A DNA stretch of 64,000 nt from Lachnospiraceae bacterium Zagget3 (GCA_001941025.1 MSHE01000026.1:1-64000), one strand, 5' to 3'; counted from the first letter of the stretch, positions 41,220-54,439 are shown. Translations and numbers: made by a program. Notes: a model not told the origin generated them from the sequence alone.

Positions 41220-42005
41220 TTACTCGTCTGTGGGCGCGTCCGCCTCGCCGGCATCTCCTGCCGTTCCGGCGTCCGCATCCTCCGTATAGTCCTTGGAATC
41301 TCTATAATTCCCGGATCCCTTTGACCCCCGGTAGCCCCCGGATCTGTTCCGGCTGCGGGAATCCCGGTATTCCGGCGCGTCGTCCCGCAGGGTAACCACC
41401 ACATGCCGCTCCGGGCCTTCTCCCTCGCTGTGGGTCGTTACATATTTATCACCCTGCAGCGCAAAATGGATCACCCGCCGTTCGTACGGATTCATCGGCT
41501 CCAGCTCCACGTCTTTCCCCGTGCGTTTTACTTTTCCGGCAATGTTCTTTGCCAGATTTTCCAGGGTCTCTTTTCTTCGTCTTCGATAGTCTTCCGTGTC
41601 AAGTTTTATTTTGACATAGGTATCCAGCCGCTTGTTGACCGCCAGATTGGTCAGGTATTGCAGCGCGTCCAGCGTCTGGCCCCGCTTGCCAATCAAAACG
41701 CCCATATCATTGCCGATCATCTCCACGTTGTAAGCGTTCTCCTCTTCCTCATCGCGCGTGATCGAAAGTTCCACCGGCAGATCCATCGCCTCAAACACTT
41801 TCTGAAGGAATGACCGGATCTCGTCCTCCGGCGCGAATTTTCTGCGGGCTTTGATCTTGGCCATCTTGCTGTTTATGCCCAGAAATCCGGAGGATCCCTT
41901 TTCGATTACCTCGTATTCGAGCTGATCGCTCGTCACGCCCAGTTGAACCAGCGCCTCCGTAATAGCTTCGTCGACTGTTTTCGCTTCGATTTCCAAATAT
42001 TCCAT
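41220..42005 (-). CDS. jag: RNA-binding protein Jag (KhpB, SpoIIIJ-associated)
   Basis: A 261-residue RNA-binding protein acting with KhpA in other Firmicutes. Domain order: Jag_N (EIEAKTVDEAITEALVQLGVTSDQLEYEVIEKGSSGFLGI, residues 3-45), KH-like (MIGNDMGVLIGKRGQTLDALQYLTNLAVN, about 105-135), and R3H (MNPYERRVIHFALQGDKYVTTHSEGEGPERHVVV). The C-terminus is extended by about 50 low-complexity residues rich in Ser, Arg, Gly and Asp. The start at 42005 has AGGGG at 8 bases. It is 15 bases downstream of yidC, the standard pair. Confidence 0.95.
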   Translation of the reverse strand: MEYLEIEAKTVDEAITEALVQLGVTSDQLEYEVIEKGSSGFLGINSKMAKIKARRKFAPEDEIRSFLQKVFEAMDLPVELSITRDEEEENAYNVEMIGNDMGVLIGKRGQTLDALQYLTNLAVNKRLDTYVKIKLDTEDYRRRRKETLENLAKNIAGKVKRTGKDVELEPMNPYERRVIHFALQGDKYVTTHSEGEGPERHVVVTLRDDAPEYRDSRSRNRSGGYRGSKGSGNYRDSKDYTEDADAGTAGDAGEADAPTDE

Positions 42006-42020
42006 GTGCCCCACCCCTCT

Positions 42021-43484
42021 CTATTTCGATTTTGAATTTCTCTCGTTATATTCCGTCACCTTGTTTGCCAGCGCAGCCATGCTCCCCTCTTTGTACTTCG
42101 TCTTCGGCTTCTTTGCCGCCTGTTCGGTCTCTTCGGAGGTGGACGTCTGTTTGCCGCTGGTATTCTTTGCCGCGTTGCTCTTATTCGAGCTGTTTTTATT
42201 CGAACTGCTCTTATTTGAGCTGCTCTTATTCGAGCTGTTCTTTCCGGAGCTCTTCTGGCTTGAGGAGCTTGCCTTGGATACGGAAGCCGCCTTATCCGAC
42301 ATGGAACGCTGCGGCGACTGCTGCGCATTGATCTGTCTGGTGTTGATCCGCGCGGCGGAGCGCAGCTCTTCTGAAGAGACACCTTGGCGCTCGACCCGCT
42401 TCTTTTCACGCTCTTCGGCCTTCTGTTTGTTCTTCTCCACAACCTGGGCCATGTCGATCCGGTCGAAATAGCGGTTGATGAAGAACTGCTGCACGATACG
42501 GATGACCGCACCCGCGATCCAGTAGATGCCGATACCAATCGGCAGGAAAAACACGATAAAGAACGAGTAGATCGGCATGATGTAGTTCATCATCCGCATC
42601 TGGTTGCCCATCTGGTCGCCCGCGCCGGTATTCGCCTGCGGATTCAGCCGCACGCTTACGAACTGGGATGCCGCCGAGATGATCGGAATCAGGATACCGA
42701 TAAAAAGAAGCAGGTACTCTCCCGACGCTGCGCTCGTCCGAATCAGGACGATCGGTGAATAGACAATACTCGCGCTTAAAAAGCTGGTAAAGTGTTCCAC
42801 CGCCGTCTGCGTGGTCTGTACCACATCGGAAATGCTGGGAAACAACTGTGCCAGCTCGTGCCAGTTGTCGGTGGTGCATCGATAGAGCATATCGATGATG
42901 GAATCGGTCGCCTCCGTTTGTGTGCCGTCAAAAACGAGCGTCACCTGCCGCATAACGGAGTTGTTTTCCGAAATCCTTTCGAAAAAGTCCAGCAGGGTGT
43001 TCTGATACCCGTCCGTCATCATGATGTCCGTCACCAGTTCGGTAAAGGTATCCTTGACACGAGTGACATACCCGGGCACGCTGTAGATCACGCGATATAG
43101 TGGAATCAGGATCAAAAACTGAATGACCAGAAACACACAGCTTCCCGATGGTCGGACGCCGTATTTCTTGTAAATCTCCTGCGTTTCCGCCTGCTGCGCC
43201 TGCATGGAGGCGGAGTCCCTTTTGCCGCGATACTTCTTCTGTACGGCCTGAATCTCCGGATTCATGATCTGGGACATCTTGGAGAACTTCTGCTGCTGAA
43301 TCGTAAGCGGCAGCATAATGATATAGATGATGACCGTAAAGATCACGATCGTAAGCGCCACATTCTGGACATTGAAGAGACTGTCCATCATATTGTAAAT
43401 GCCGTTCATCAGCAGACCGAGCGCGCGGGCGATCGGCCGCAGGATGGAATTGGCGCTCTGTGTCAAGAGAAAGATGGAACTCAT
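42021..43484 (-). CDS. yidC: Membrane protein insertase YidC
   Basis: A 487-residue Oxa1/YidC insertase. Core helices are visible: VQNVALTIVIFTVIIYIIMLPLTIQQQKFSKMSQIMNPEIQAVQKKYRGK, then FLVIQFLILIPLYRVIYSVPGYV, and NYIMPIYSFFIVFFLPIGIGIYWIAGAVIRIVQQFFINRYF. The family's conserved helix pair is preceded by a longer extracytoplasmic segment (about residues 130-225). The cytoplasmic tail of about 130 residues ends in Ser/Asn/Lys repeats (KSSSNKSSSNKNSSNKS), basic as expected for ribosome contact but unusually repetitive. GGAGG precedes the ATG at 43484, in a 4-base overlap with yidD. Confidence 0.95.
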   Translation of the reverse strand: MSSIFLLTQSANSILRPIARALGLLMNGIYNMMDSLFNVQNVALTIVIFTVIIYIIMLPLTIQQQKFSKMSQIMNPEIQAVQKKYRGKRDSASMQAQQAETQEIYKKYGVRPSGSCVFLVIQFLILIPLYRVIYSVPGYVTRVKDTFTELVTDIMMTDGYQNTLLDFFERISENNSVMRQVTLVFDGTQTEATDSIIDMLYRCTTDNWHELAQLFPSISDVVQTTQTAVEHFTSFLSASIVYSPIVLIRTSAASGEYLLLFIGILIPIISAASQFVSVRLNPQANTGAGDQMGNQMRMMNYIMPIYSFFIVFFLPIGIGIYWIAGAVIRIVQQFFINRYFDRIDMAQVVEKNKQKAEEREKKRVERQGVSSEELRSAARINTRQINAQQSPQRSMSDKAASVSKASSSSQKSSGKNSSNKSSSNKSSSNKNSSNKSNAAKNTSGKQTSTSEETEQAAKKPKTKYKEGSMAALANKVTEYNERNSKSK

Positions 43485-43717
43485 TTTATTTTTTTCCTCC
43501 CGGAAAAGTCAGGAACCGGGTCATATCCGCCCTTTGAGAGCGGATTGCAGCGCACGATCCTCCAGAGAGCGAGGCCGCCCCCCTTTAACACACCGTGCTT
43601 CTGTACCGCTTCCAGCCCATAGCAGGAGCAGGACGGAAAATAAGGACATTTTGTTGTCTTCATCGGTGAAATGTTTTTCTGATAAAAACGAATCACTCGA
43701 ATCACTATATTCTTCAC
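43481..43717 (-). CDS. yidD: Membrane protein insertion efficiency factor YidD
   Basis: A 78-residue protein with the complete family signature: IRFYQKNISP, KCPYFPSCSCYGLEAVQKHGVLKG and RIVRCNPLSKGGYDPVP. It assists YidC-dependent insertion. The start is GTG at 43717 with GGAG at 5 bases. It overlaps rnpA by 4 bases upstream and yidC by 4 bases downstream, so the three are tightly coupled. Confidence 0.96.
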   Translation of the reverse strand: MKNIVIRVIRFYQKNISPMKTTKCPYFPSCSCYGLEAVQKHGVLKGGGLALWRIVRCNPLSKGGYDPVPDFSGRKKIK

Positions 43718-44070
43718 TCGGACTCCTTCTTTTCTGTATCAAGTAAATGTTGAAGCCGCCCCAGAGACAGCAGCGCGGCTTCCATTTCCCGATAGGACGC
43801 GTTTTGCGCGCCTGTTCTGGCGACCACTACGATGTCCCAACCACTATGGAACTCCTCTTCGTGCAGTCTGTAACTTTCCCGCAGCAGCCGGGCGACCCGG
43901 TGCCGCACCACACTGTTGCCGACTTTTCTGCTGACTGAGATCCCGACTCGGTTCCCGGCGCTTTCGTTTTTCCGCGCATACAGGACCAACAACCGGTTCG
44001 CGCGGGATTTTCCTGCCTGATAAACTGCTTTAAAATCTTCGGTCTTTTTTAACGATTCCGAAAAACGCAT
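43714..44070 (-). CDS. rnpA: Ribonuclease P protein component RnpA
   Basis: A 118-residue protein cofactor of RNase P, which matures tRNA 5' ends. It shows the usual SLKKTEDFKAVYQAGKSRANRLLVLYARKN and the RNA-binding RNR-type motif GISVSRKVGNSVVRHRVARLLRESYR. It lies between rpmH and yidD in the classical order. Confidence 0.96.
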   Translation of the reverse strand: MRFSESLKKTEDFKAVYQAGKSRANRLLVLYARKNESAGNRVGISVSRKVGNSVVRHRVARLLRESYRLHEEEFHSGWDIVVVARTGAQNASYREMEAALLSLGRLQHLLDTEKKESE

Positions 44071-44146
44071 CCCAAAACCTCATGATCTAAGCCGCGTCCC
44101 CAATCCCAATAATTGAGGAAAACAAAAGACCACAACGGGTTGTGGC

Positions 44147-44281
44147 CTATGCTGTTAATTTCTTTCTGCCTTTTGCTCTTCTCCTGGCCAGCACTTTTCT
44201 GCCGCCTTTTGTGCTCATTCTTGATCGAAAACCATGCACACGAGAACGCTGTCGCTTTTTCGGCTGATATGTCCGTTTCAT
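44147..44281 (-). CDS. rpmH: Ribosomal protein L34
   Basis: A 44-residue basic protein, [22 protein letters not shown] followed by [20 protein letters not shown], the universal L34 sequence. AGGAGG is 10 bases before the ATG at 44281; a longer frame to 44386 crosses the promoter and is not used. It is divergent from dnaA. Confidence 0.98.
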   Translation of the reverse strand: MKRTYQPKKRQRSRVHGFRSRMSTKGGRKVLARRRAKGRKKLTA

Positions 44282-44318
44282 TTCAAACCCACCTCCTAAT
44301 CCATCTGCGCCATTTCCG

Positions 44319-44347
44319 ATGATAGCAAAAAAATGGTATGTAGTCAA
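44319..44347 (-). promoter_or_regulatory. rpmH promoter
   Basis: Minus strand TTGACT (44347-44342), 17-base spacer, TATCAT (44324-44319). Confidence 0.8.
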
Positions 44348-44370
44348 GAAAAATGTGTCTACTTTTGCCA

Positions 44371-44399
44371 TTGAAAACACCCCCAATTTGAGTTAAAAT
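44371..44399 (+). promoter_or_regulatory. dnaA promoter
   Basis: TTGAAA (44371-44376), 17-base spacer, TAAAAT (44394-44399), about 50 bases before dnaA. No consensus DnaA box was found in this intergenic stretch, so autoregulation by DnaA here is not evident. Confidence 0.75.
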
Positions 44400-44449
44400 A
44401 TAGCTTAGGTAATTAGCGTTGTCTTCCCGACAGCGGACAGGGAGAAAAA

Positions 44450-45805
44450 ATGGAAGAACTCGAGAAAAAATGGGAAGAAATCCTTTTGCGCGTCAAGGAA
44501 GAACATGATTTAACGGAGGTCTCGTTCAACACGTGGTTAAAGCCGCTGGAAATCTACGATCTGCGGGATAATTGTGTATATATTCTCGTCTCCGGCGAAC
44601 AGATGAGTCTCTCCTATATCACAAAAAAATACTATCTGCCCTTAAAAGTGGCGATTGCCGAGATTACGGGAACCGAATATGAAGTCGATTTCCTCCTTCC
44701 GGAACAGGCGCGGGAAATGACTTCCCAGCGCGCGAATCCCCGCAAACCCCCTGTCTCGGAAGCGGCGGAACATTCAAACTTAAATCCATATTACACGTTT
44801 GAATCCTTCGTCGTCGGCAACAATAACCGCTTTGCGCACTCCGCTTCCCTGGCCGTGGCGGAGACACCGGGCGAAGTTTACAACCCTCTTTTTATTTATG
44901 GGGGTGTGGGCCTTGGAAAGACCCACCTCATGCAGTCCATCGCGCATTTTATTCTTTCGAACAATCCGGAACTCAAGGTGTTGTATGTTTCCTCCGAAAC
45001 GTTTACAAACGAGTTGATCGAGGCGATCCGAAACAGCAACCCTTCGGCGCTGACCCAGTTTCGTGACAAATATCGCAATATCGATGTACTTTTGATTGAT
45101 GATGTACAGTTTATCATCGGAAAGGAAAGTACCCAGGAAGAATTTTTCCACACGTTTAATAAACTGCACGAAGCAAAAAAACAGATCATCATCTCAAGCG
45201 ACCAGCCTCCCAAAGAAATGGAAACGCTGGAGGAGCGGATCCGGTCCCGGTTTGAATGGGGTCTGCTGGCAGACATCGGGTCTCCCGACTATGAAACCCG
45301 AATGGCCATTCTTCGGAAAAAACAGGAACAGGAAGGCATTACCTTAAGCGATGACGTACTCAACTATATCGCCATCAATATCAAGTCCAATGTACGGGAA
45401 TTGGAGGGCGCGTTAAACAAACTCATCGCATTTTCCAATATGGAACACACGGACATCACTCTTGACATCGCGATCAAAGAACTGCAAAACATTATTTCTC
45501 CGGATGTTCCGCAAGAGGTGACGCCACAGCTGATCATCGAAGTCGTTTCGGAACATTTCGGTATCACGGTGGATCAGATTATGTCCAAATCCCGGACAAA
45601 CGATGTCGCGAAACCGCGGCAGATTGCCATGTATCTCTGTAAGACCATGACCGATCATCCGTTGGAATCAATCGGGCAGCTTTTGGGCGGTCGTGATCAT
45701 TCGACCGTTCTGTACGGCATCAATAAAGTAAAAGATGAACTCATGGTGGATGACGATTTTCAACAGACCGTGGATACGGTACGCAAAAAGATCAATCCAA
45801 ATTAG
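44450..45805 (+). CDS. dnaA: Chromosomal replication initiator DnaA
   Basis: A 451-residue AAA+ initiator that binds DnaA boxes and melts the origin. The N-terminal domain contains FNTWLKPLEIYDL, followed by a short linker. Domain III starts at NPYYTFESFVVGNNNRFAHSASLAVAE with Walker A GGVGLGKTHLMQSI (about 150), Walker B VLLIDDVQF (about 215) and SSDQPPKEM. The C-terminal DNA-binding domain has the signature ARQIAMYLCKTMTDHPLESIGQLLGGRDHSTVLYGI-like sequence. GGGAG is 5 bases before the ATG. Confidence 0.99.
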   Translation: MEELEKKWEEILLRVKEEHDLTEVSFNTWLKPLEIYDLRDNCVYILVSGEQMSLSYITKKYYLPLKVAIAEITGTEYEVDFLLPEQAREMTSQRANPRKPPVSEAAEHSNLNPYYTFESFVVGNNNRFAHSASLAVAETPGEVYNPLFIYGGVGLGKTHLMQSIAHFILSNNPELKVLYVSSETFTNELIEAIRNSNPSALTQFRDKYRNIDVLLIDDVQFIIGKESTQEEFFHTFNKLHEAKKQIIISSDQPPKEMETLEERIRSRFEWGLLADIGSPDYETRMAILRKKQEQEGITLSDDVLNYIAINIKSNVRELEGALNKLIAFSNMEHTDITLDIAIKELQNIISPDVPQEVTPQLIIEVVSEHFGITVDQIMSKSRTNDVAKPRQIAMYLCKTMTDHPLESIGQLLGGRDHSTVLYGINKVKDELMVDDDFQQTVDTVRKKINPN

Positions 45806-46004
45806 CAATCTGTCCACGCGCGTGTCGTTTTCTTCCCGTGTTTTCCCCTGTGATTCCACAAACGGCCCGGAAAACTTTTCCTTTATTTATCGCGTTTCGA
45901 ACAGTTTTCCACATATACACACCGCCTAAGAAGAATACGAATAAAACGATATATATATTTATCGGATTCCGGACATCCGATCAAAGAAAGGAGTTATTCA
46001 CATT
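45806..46004. other. oriC: Probable oriC (dnaA-dnaN intergenic region)
   Basis: The 199-base gap has an AT-rich stretch (45929-45963) that could unwind. Two good DnaA-box-like sites are TTTTCCACA (45905-45913) and TTATTCACA (45994-46002), the latter overlapping the dnaN leader. Weaker matches (GATTCCACA at 45852, TGTCCACGC near 45811) are also present. Gene strand switches at this locus and dnaA and dnaN flank it, so origin function is likely, though box density is low. Confidence 0.65.
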
Positions 46005-47117
46005 ATGAAAATCATCTGTTTACAATCCGATCTGGCAAAAGGCGTCAATATTGTATCCAAAGCGGTACCGACACGGACAACCATGCCGATTTTGGAATGT
46101 ATCCTGATCACCGCTTCCGAAAAGGGGATTACGCTTACCGCCAATGATACGGAACTGGGGATTGAGACAAATCTTGTCGGAAAAGCCGTGGAAAAAGGAA
46201 TGATCGCACTGGACGCGAGAATCTTTTCCGAAATTGTGCGGAAATTGCCGGACAGTGAAGTGGTGATTGAAACAGATGAGACCCATCGCGCGCTCATTAC
46301 CTGCGAAAAAGCAAAATTTAATATTGCCGGTTACAGCGGAGAAGAATTTACCCTGCTTCCCCAGATTGAAAAGGAAGAAAAAGTCACGCTTTCCGAATTT
46401 ACTTTAAAGGAAGTAATCCGACAGACGATTTTTTCCGTTGCGGACAACGAAAATAATAAGATGATGACGGGAGAGTTGTTTGAAATCAATGAAAACCGGC
46501 TGCGGGTCGCTTCGCTGGACGGACACCGCATTTCAATCCGGAATATTGAATTAAAAGAGAATTATGGACAAATAAAAGTAATCGTACCCGGAAAAGCGCT
46601 GCAGGAAATCAGCCGCATTCTTCCCGGAGAGGTGGAAGAACTTGTGGACCTGTATTTTACGAATAATCATGTGTTGTTTGAATTCGGAGAGACAAAAGTG
46701 GTCTCCCGCCTGATTGACGGAGAATATTTTCACATTGATCAAATGCTTTCGGCCGATTATGAGACAAAGGTAAAAATCAACAAGAAAGAGTTTACGGATT
46801 GTATCGATCGCGCGACGCTTCTTGTAAGGGAAGGGGATAAAAAACCGGTCATCCTGAATGTGGAGGATGGATATCTGGAGTTGCGGATCAATTCGTTTAT
46901 CGGCTCCATGGACGAGGAGATTGAGATTGAAAAAGAGGGGAAGGATCTTATGATCGGGTTTAATCCAAAGTTTTTGATGGATGCCCTGCGCGCAATTGAA
47001 GAGGAAGAAGTGACGCTTTATATGGTCAACGCGAAGACACCATGTTTTATCCGGGATGAAGGCGACTCTTATATCTATCTCATTTTACCGGTCAATTTTA
47101 ACGCGGCGTCCGTATGA
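46005..47117 (+). CDS. dnaN: DNA polymerase III beta sliding clamp
   Basis: A 370-residue ring-forming clamp that tethers polymerase to DNA. It has the three repeated clamp domains and typical segments: KAVPTRTTMPILECILI, ANDTELGIET, FNIAGYSGEEFTLLPQIE, VASLDGHRISIR, GYLELRINSFIGSMDEEIEIE, FNPKFLMDALRAIEEEEVTLYM, and the C-terminal YLILPV. AAAGGAG is 11 bases before the ATG. It is followed by the S4 protein gene with a 4-base ATGA overlap. Confidence 0.98.
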   Translation: MKIICLQSDLAKGVNIVSKAVPTRTTMPILECILITASEKGITLTANDTELGIETNLVGKAVEKGMIALDARIFSEIVRKLPDSEVVIETDETHRALITCEKAKFNIAGYSGEEFTLLPQIEKEEKVTLSEFTLKEVIRQTIFSVADNENNKMMTGELFEINENRLRVASLDGHRISIRNIELKENYGQIKVIVPGKALQEISRILPGEVEELVDLYFTNNHVLFEFGETKVVSRLIDGEYFHIDQMLSADYETKVKINKKEFTDCIDRATLLVREGDKKPVILNVEDGYLELRINSFIGSMDEEIEIEKEGKDLMIGFNPKFLMDALRAIEEEEVTLYMVNAKTPCFIRDEGDSYIYLILPVNFNAASV

Positions 47118-47355
47118 ATATTCGAGCGGGAAAAAAGAATCTGCCGCCGATGACGACAGTCACGATCACCGATGAGTATATTAAGCTGGGACAGGCGTTA
47201 AAGCTTGCCGGGTTCGTGGGCTCCGGAACCGACGCGAAATATGTTATTTCAGAGGGAATGGTAGAAGTGAACGGGGAAGTTGAGGTGCGCCGCGGCCGAA
47301 AACTTGTGCCGGGCGATGTAGTTTCTTTTCAGGGAGAACGTTTTCAGATTGAAGC

Positions 47356-47359
<4 letters not shown>
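47114..47359 (+). CDS. S4 domain RNA-binding protein (YaaA/RlbA family)
   Basis: An 81-residue protein with one S4 RNA-binding domain (YIKLGQALKLAGFVGSGTDAKYVISEGMVEVNGEVEVRRGRKLVPGDVVSF). It is constantly found between dnaN and recF in Firmicutes and thought to act in ribosome biogenesis. The ATG at 47114 overlaps the dnaN stop (ATGA). A shorter start at 47150 is possible, but neither has a clear ribosome binding site. Confidence 0.9.
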
Positions 47360-50423
<3,064 letters not shown>

Positions 50424-50438
50424 TGTGTGAGGAATTTT

Positions 50439-53003
50439 ATGGACAACATTTTTGATCAGATTCACGATGTCGATTTAAAGAAGACAATGGAGAGCTCCTA
50501 CATCGATTACGCGATGAGCGTGATCGCGGCACGGGCTCTGCCGGACGTCCGGGATGGGTTAAAGCCGGTACAGAGGCGGATCCTGTACTCTATGATCGAA
50601 CTCTCCAATACACCGGACAAACCGCATCGGAAGTGCGCGCGTATCGTCGGCGATACCATGGGTAAATATCATCCGCACGGCGACAGCTCCATCTATGGGG
50701 CCCTTGTCAACATGGCGCAGGAATGGTCTACCCGCTATCCGCTTGTGGATGGACACGGAAACTTCGGTTCCGTAGACGGCGATGGTGCCGCGGCGATGCG
50801 TTACACCGAGGCGAGGCTTAGCAGGATCTCGATGGAGATGCTGGCGGACATCAACAAAGAAACCGTCGATTTCACCCCGAATTTTGACGAGACAGAGAAG
50901 GAGCCGGCGGTGCTTCCCGCGCGCTATCCGAATCTGTTGGTAAACGGGACGACCGGCATCGCGGTCGGAATGGCCACCAACATCCCGCCGCACAATCTGC
51001 GGGAGGTAGTGGCCGCTGTCGTGCGGATGATCGATAACCGCGTGGACGAGAATCGGGATACGTCCATCGAGGAGCTTCTGGAGATCGTAAAAGGGCCGGA
51101 CTTCCCTACCGGCGGCGTGATCCTGGGGACCGCGGGCATTGAGGAGGCCTATCGGACCGGCCGCGGCAAGATCCGCGTACGGGCCGTCACAGACATCGAG
51201 CCGATGGCCAACGGAAAAAACCGCATCGTCGTGACAGAGCTGCCGTTTATGGTAAACAAAGCCCGTCTGTTGGAAAAGATCGCGGATCTGGTCAAGGAAA
51301 AGCGCGTGGACGGCATCACGGACCTGCGGGATGAATCCGACCGGCAGGGTATGCGGGTCTGCATTGAACTGCGCAAGGATGTCAATCCGAATGTCATGCT
51401 TAATCTGCTCTTAAAGCACACGCAGATGCAGGATACGTTTGGCGTGATCATGCTGGCGCTGGTGAACAACGAGCCGAAAATTTTAAATCTGGCGGATATG
51501 CTGAAGCACTATCTCCAACATCAGATGGATGTGGTAACACGGCGCACGAAATTTGAATTAAACAAAGCGGAGGAGCGGGCACACATCTTACAGGGCCTGC
51601 TCATCGCGCTGGACAACATAGACGAGGTGATCGAGATCATCCGCGGCAGCAAGAACACGCAGGAGGCCAAAGAGCGGTTGATCGAACGCTTTGCGCTCTC
51701 CGACGCGCAGGCGCAGGCGATCGTGGATATGCGCCTTCGGACGCTGACCGGTCTGGAGCGGCAAAAGCTGGAAGACGAGTATCGGGAACTCTCGGAGCGG
51801 ATCGCGGAATTGAAAGCGATCCTTGCCGACGAGAAGAAGCTGCTTGGCGTGATTCGCGAGGAACTGCTTGTCCTCGTGGCCAAGTACGGCGACGAGCGGC
51901 GGACGGAGATCGGATTTGACGAGTATGACATTTCCATGGAGGACATGATCCCGGTGGCCGACACCGTCATTACGATGACGAAACTGGGCTATATCAAGCG
52001 AATGAGTGTGGACAATTTCCGCGCGCAGAACCGCGGCGGCCGCGGGATCAAAGGGATGCAGACCATCGAGGAAGACTACATTGAGGAAATGTTTACCACG
52101 ACCACCCATCACTATCTCCTGTTTTTTACCAATCTGGGCAGGGTGTATCGAATGAAAGCATACGAGATCCCGGAGGCAGGCCGCGCTTCCCGCGGGACCG
52201 CGATCATCAACCTGCTGCAGCTGATGCCGGAAGAAAAAGTCTCTGCCGTGGTCCCGATCCAAAATTATGACAACGCGGAGGAACAATATCTGTTCATGGC
52301 CACCAAAAAGGGCCTGGTGAAAAAGACCTGCCTGGCAGATTACGCGAACGTGCGCCGCACCGGCCTCGTGGGCATCGTGCTGCGCGAGGACGACGAACTG
52401 ATCGAAGTGAAATTCACCGACGCGGACCGGGACATCTTCCTGGTCACGAAGCTTGGCCAGTGCATCCGTTTCCACGAGAAGGATGTGCGGGGCACCGGGC
52501 GCGCCTCCATGGGCGTGATCGGCATTAAGCTGGACCCGGACGATGAAGTGATCGGCATGCAGCTGGATGTGCAGGGCACGCACCTGCTCTTTGTCTCCGA
52601 GAACGGTCTCGGCAAGCGGACGGCCCTGGAGGAGTTTTCCCCGCAGCACCGCGGCGGCAAGGGCGTAAAGTGTTACAAGATCACGGATAAAACCGGGCCG
52701 CTCGTCCGGTTCAAGGCGGTTACCGACGAAAATGAACTCCTGATCATCACGACAGCCGGCATCATTATCCGCATCAAGGTCAACAGCGTTTCGATCCTCG
52801 GCAGGATCACTTCCGGGGTGAAAGTCATTAATCTGGAGGACGGCGTAACCGTTGCCGGTGTGACGAAAGTGATGCCCGGAGAGGAAGAAGAGGATGAGGG
52901 GGACGAAGAGGACGCGCCCACGGGCGGAGAAGGACCAGAAGAGGAAAGTGACGAGGAGGATGCGCCTGAGGGCGGCGAAGAACCGGAAGAGGAATCAGAG
53001 TAA
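50439..53003 (+). CDS. gyrA: DNA gyrase subunit A
   Basis: An 854-residue breakage-reunion subunit. The start at 50439 ([12 protein letters not shown]) has GAGG at 6 bases and is preferred over the GTG at 50427. The quinolone-resistance region [21 protein letters not shown] and the catalytic Tyr in [11 protein letters not shown] are present. The C-terminal pinwheel has the GyrA box variant [12 protein letters not shown] and a second [10 protein letters not shown] repeat. An acidic tail of about 45 residues ([11 protein letters not shown]..., ending EEESE) follows; acidic tails of this kind modulate wrapping in other gyrases. Confidence 0.98.
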   Translation: MDNIFDQIHDVDLKKTMESSYIDYAMSVIAARALPDVRDGLKPVQRRILYSMIELSNTPDKPHRKCARIVGDTMGKYHPHGDSSIYGALVNMAQEWSTRYPLVDGHGNFGSVDGDGAAAMRYTEARLSRISMEMLADINKETVDFTPNFDETEKEPAVLPARYPNLLVNGTTGIAVGMATNIPPHNLREVVAAVVRMIDNRVDENRDTSIEELLEIVKGPDFPTGGVILGTAGIEEAYRTGRGKIRVRAVTDIEPMANGKNRIVVTELPFMVNKARLLEKIADLVKEKRVDGITDLRDESDRQGMRVCIELRKDVNPNVMLNLLLKHTQMQDTFGVIMLALVNNEPKILNLADMLKHYLQHQMDVVTRRTKFELNKAEERAHILQGLLIALDNIDEVIEIIRGSKNTQEAKERLIERFALSDAQAQAIVDMRLRTLTGLERQKLEDEYRELSERIAELKAILADEKKLLGVIREELLVLVAKYGDERRTEIGFDEYDISMEDMIPVADTVITMTKLGYIKRMSVDNFRAQNRGGRGIKGMQTIEEDYIEEMFTTTTHHYLLFFTNLGRVYRMKAYEIPEAGRASRGTAIINLLQLMPEEKVSAVVPIQNYDNAEEQYLFMATKKGLVKKTCLADYANVRRTGLVGIVLREDDELIEVKFTDADRDIFLVTKLGQCIRFHEKDVRGTGRASMGVIGIKLDPDDEVIGMQLDVQGTHLLFVSENGLGKRTALEEFSPQHRGGKGVKCYKITDKTGPLVRFKAVTDENELLIITTAGIIIRIKVNSVSILGRITSGVKVINLEDGVTVAGVTKVMPGEEEEDEGDEEDAPTGGEGPEEESDEEDAPEGGEEPEEESE

Positions 53004-53039
53004 GCGGGGAACCGCGCGGCAAGGTAAGGAAGCGACGGT

Positions 53040-53885
53040 ATGGTCAGGGAAGTACAGGTTGAGGAACTGACGAAAAACATAAAAGAAATGTGCATCGAGG
53101 CGAACCATTTTCTCTCGGAGGACATGGGGGAGGCCATAAAAAACGCGGCAGAGACCGAGCGTTCGGATCTGGGACGGCAGATTCTGGGGCAGCTGGAAGA
53201 GAACCTGCAGATCGCGGGGGACGAGATGATCCCGATCTGTCAGGACACCGGCATGGCGGTGATCTTTTTGGAGATCGGGCAGGATGTCCACTTTGTCGGG
53301 GGTGATCTGGCGGCCGCGGTCGACGAGGGCGTTCGGCAGGCCTATACGGACGGGTACCTGCGGAAATCGGTCGTGGGGGACCCGCTGCTTCGAAAAAACA
53401 CGCGGGACAACACGCCCGCGGTTCTTTATACGGAGATCGTACCCGGTGACAAGGTGCGGATTACCGTTGCGCCAAAGGGATTCGGCAGCGAAAACATGAG
53501 CCGGATCTTCATGTTGAAGCCGGCGGACGGCATCGAAGGGGTAAAGGAGGCGATCCTTACCGCGGTGCGGGAGGCCGGCGCGAACGCCTGTCCGCCCATG
53601 GTGGTCGGGGTCGGCATCGGCGGGACGTTTGAGCAGTGCGCGCTGCTTGCCAAGAGGGCGCTGACCCGGGAGTTGGGGGACGCGGCCGAACAGCCGCACA
53701 TCCGACAGCTGGAGCAGGAGATGCTGGAACAGATCAACGCGCTCGGGGTCGGGCCCGCGGGACTCGGCGGGACGACAACGGCACTCGCGGTCAAGATCAA
53801 CACGGCGCCGACGCACATCGCGGGACTGCCGGTGGCGGTCAACATCTGCTGCCACGTGAACCGACACGCAACACGTGTTTTGTAG
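53040..53885 (+). CDS. Class I fumarate hydratase, alpha subunit
   Basis: A 281-residue iron-sulfur subunit. With the next gene it interconverts fumarate and malate; the close relative L-tartrate dehydratase cannot be excluded. Cluster-ligand Cys residues are expected in MIPICQDTGMAV (about 68), ACPPMVVGVGIGGTFEQC and the C-terminal VNICCHVNRH. The motif GPAGLGGTTTALAVKINTAPTHIAGLPVAVN is diagnostic. It starts 36 bases after gyrA and may be read through from the gyrase transcript. Confidence 0.92.
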   Translation: MVREVQVEELTKNIKEMCIEANHFLSEDMGEAIKNAAETERSDLGRQILGQLEENLQIAGDEMIPICQDTGMAVIFLEIGQDVHFVGGDLAAAVDEGVRQAYTDGYLRKSVVGDPLLRKNTRDNTPAVLYTEIVPGDKVRITVAPKGFGSENMSRIFMLKPADGIEGVKEAILTAVREAGANACPPMVVGVGIGGTFEQCALLAKRALTRELGDAAEQPHIRQLEQEMLEQINALGVGPAGLGGTTTALAVKINTAPTHIAGLPVAVNICCHVNRHATRVL

Positions 53886-53898
53886 GAGAAACGACAGG

Positions 53899-54429
53899 AT
53901 GGAACGATACATACAATTGCCTTTGTCAGAAGACATTACGGTGAGTTTATCTGCGGGGGATATGGTATACTTAACCGGGGAAATGCTCGTCGCGCGGGAC
54001 GCGGCGCATGCGCGGATCGTAGAGTCGCTGGAGAAGGGCGAAGGGCTGATGTTTGACCTAAAGGACGCCACAATTTACTATATGGGACCCTCCCCGGGAC
54101 GGGACGGTCGCCCGCTCGGTTCCGCCGGACCGACGACGTCCGGCCGGATGGACCGATACACCCCGATGCTTCTGGACCGGGGCCTGCGGGCCATGATTGG
54201 AAAAGGAGACCGCAGCGCGGAGGTAATCGAAGCGATCGTGCGAAACAAAGCGGTCTATTTTGCCGCGATCGGCGGGGCAGGCGCGCTGTTGTCCAAGTGT
54301 ATCGAGACATCGGAGCTGGTCTGTTACCGGGACCTTGGCACGGAGGCGGTCCGCCGGATCACCGTGAAGGATTTTCCCGCAATCGTGGCAATCGACAGCC
54401 GCGGGAAAGATCTCTACAAGAAGGAGTGA
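53899..54429 (+). CDS. Class I fumarate hydratase, beta subunit
   Basis: A 176-residue subunit supplying part of the active site. It shows GDMVYLTGEMLVARDAAHARI, YYMGPSPGRDGRPLGSAGPTTSGRMDRYTP, MIGKGDRS and YFAAIGGAGALLSKCI, all typical of the beta chain. The start at 53899 is 13 bases after the alpha subunit, with GGAGAAACGACAGG upstream. Split alpha/beta class I fumarases are usual in anaerobes. Confidence 0.92.
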   Translation: MERYIQLPLSEDITVSLSAGDMVYLTGEMLVARDAAHARIVESLEKGEGLMFDLKDATIYYMGPSPGRDGRPLGSAGPTTSGRMDRYTPMLLDRGLRAMIGKGDRSAEVIEAIVRNKAVYFAAIGGAGALLSKCIETSELVCYRDLGTEAVRRITVKDFPAIVAIDSRGKDLYKKE

Positions 54430-54439
54430 AACAAACAGC

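Noticed and set aside
43747..44146. Additional small genes between rnpA and rpmH
   Set aside because: The gap 44071-44146 is 76 bases and holds no frame with a start signal; plus-strand frames are antisense shadows of rnpA.
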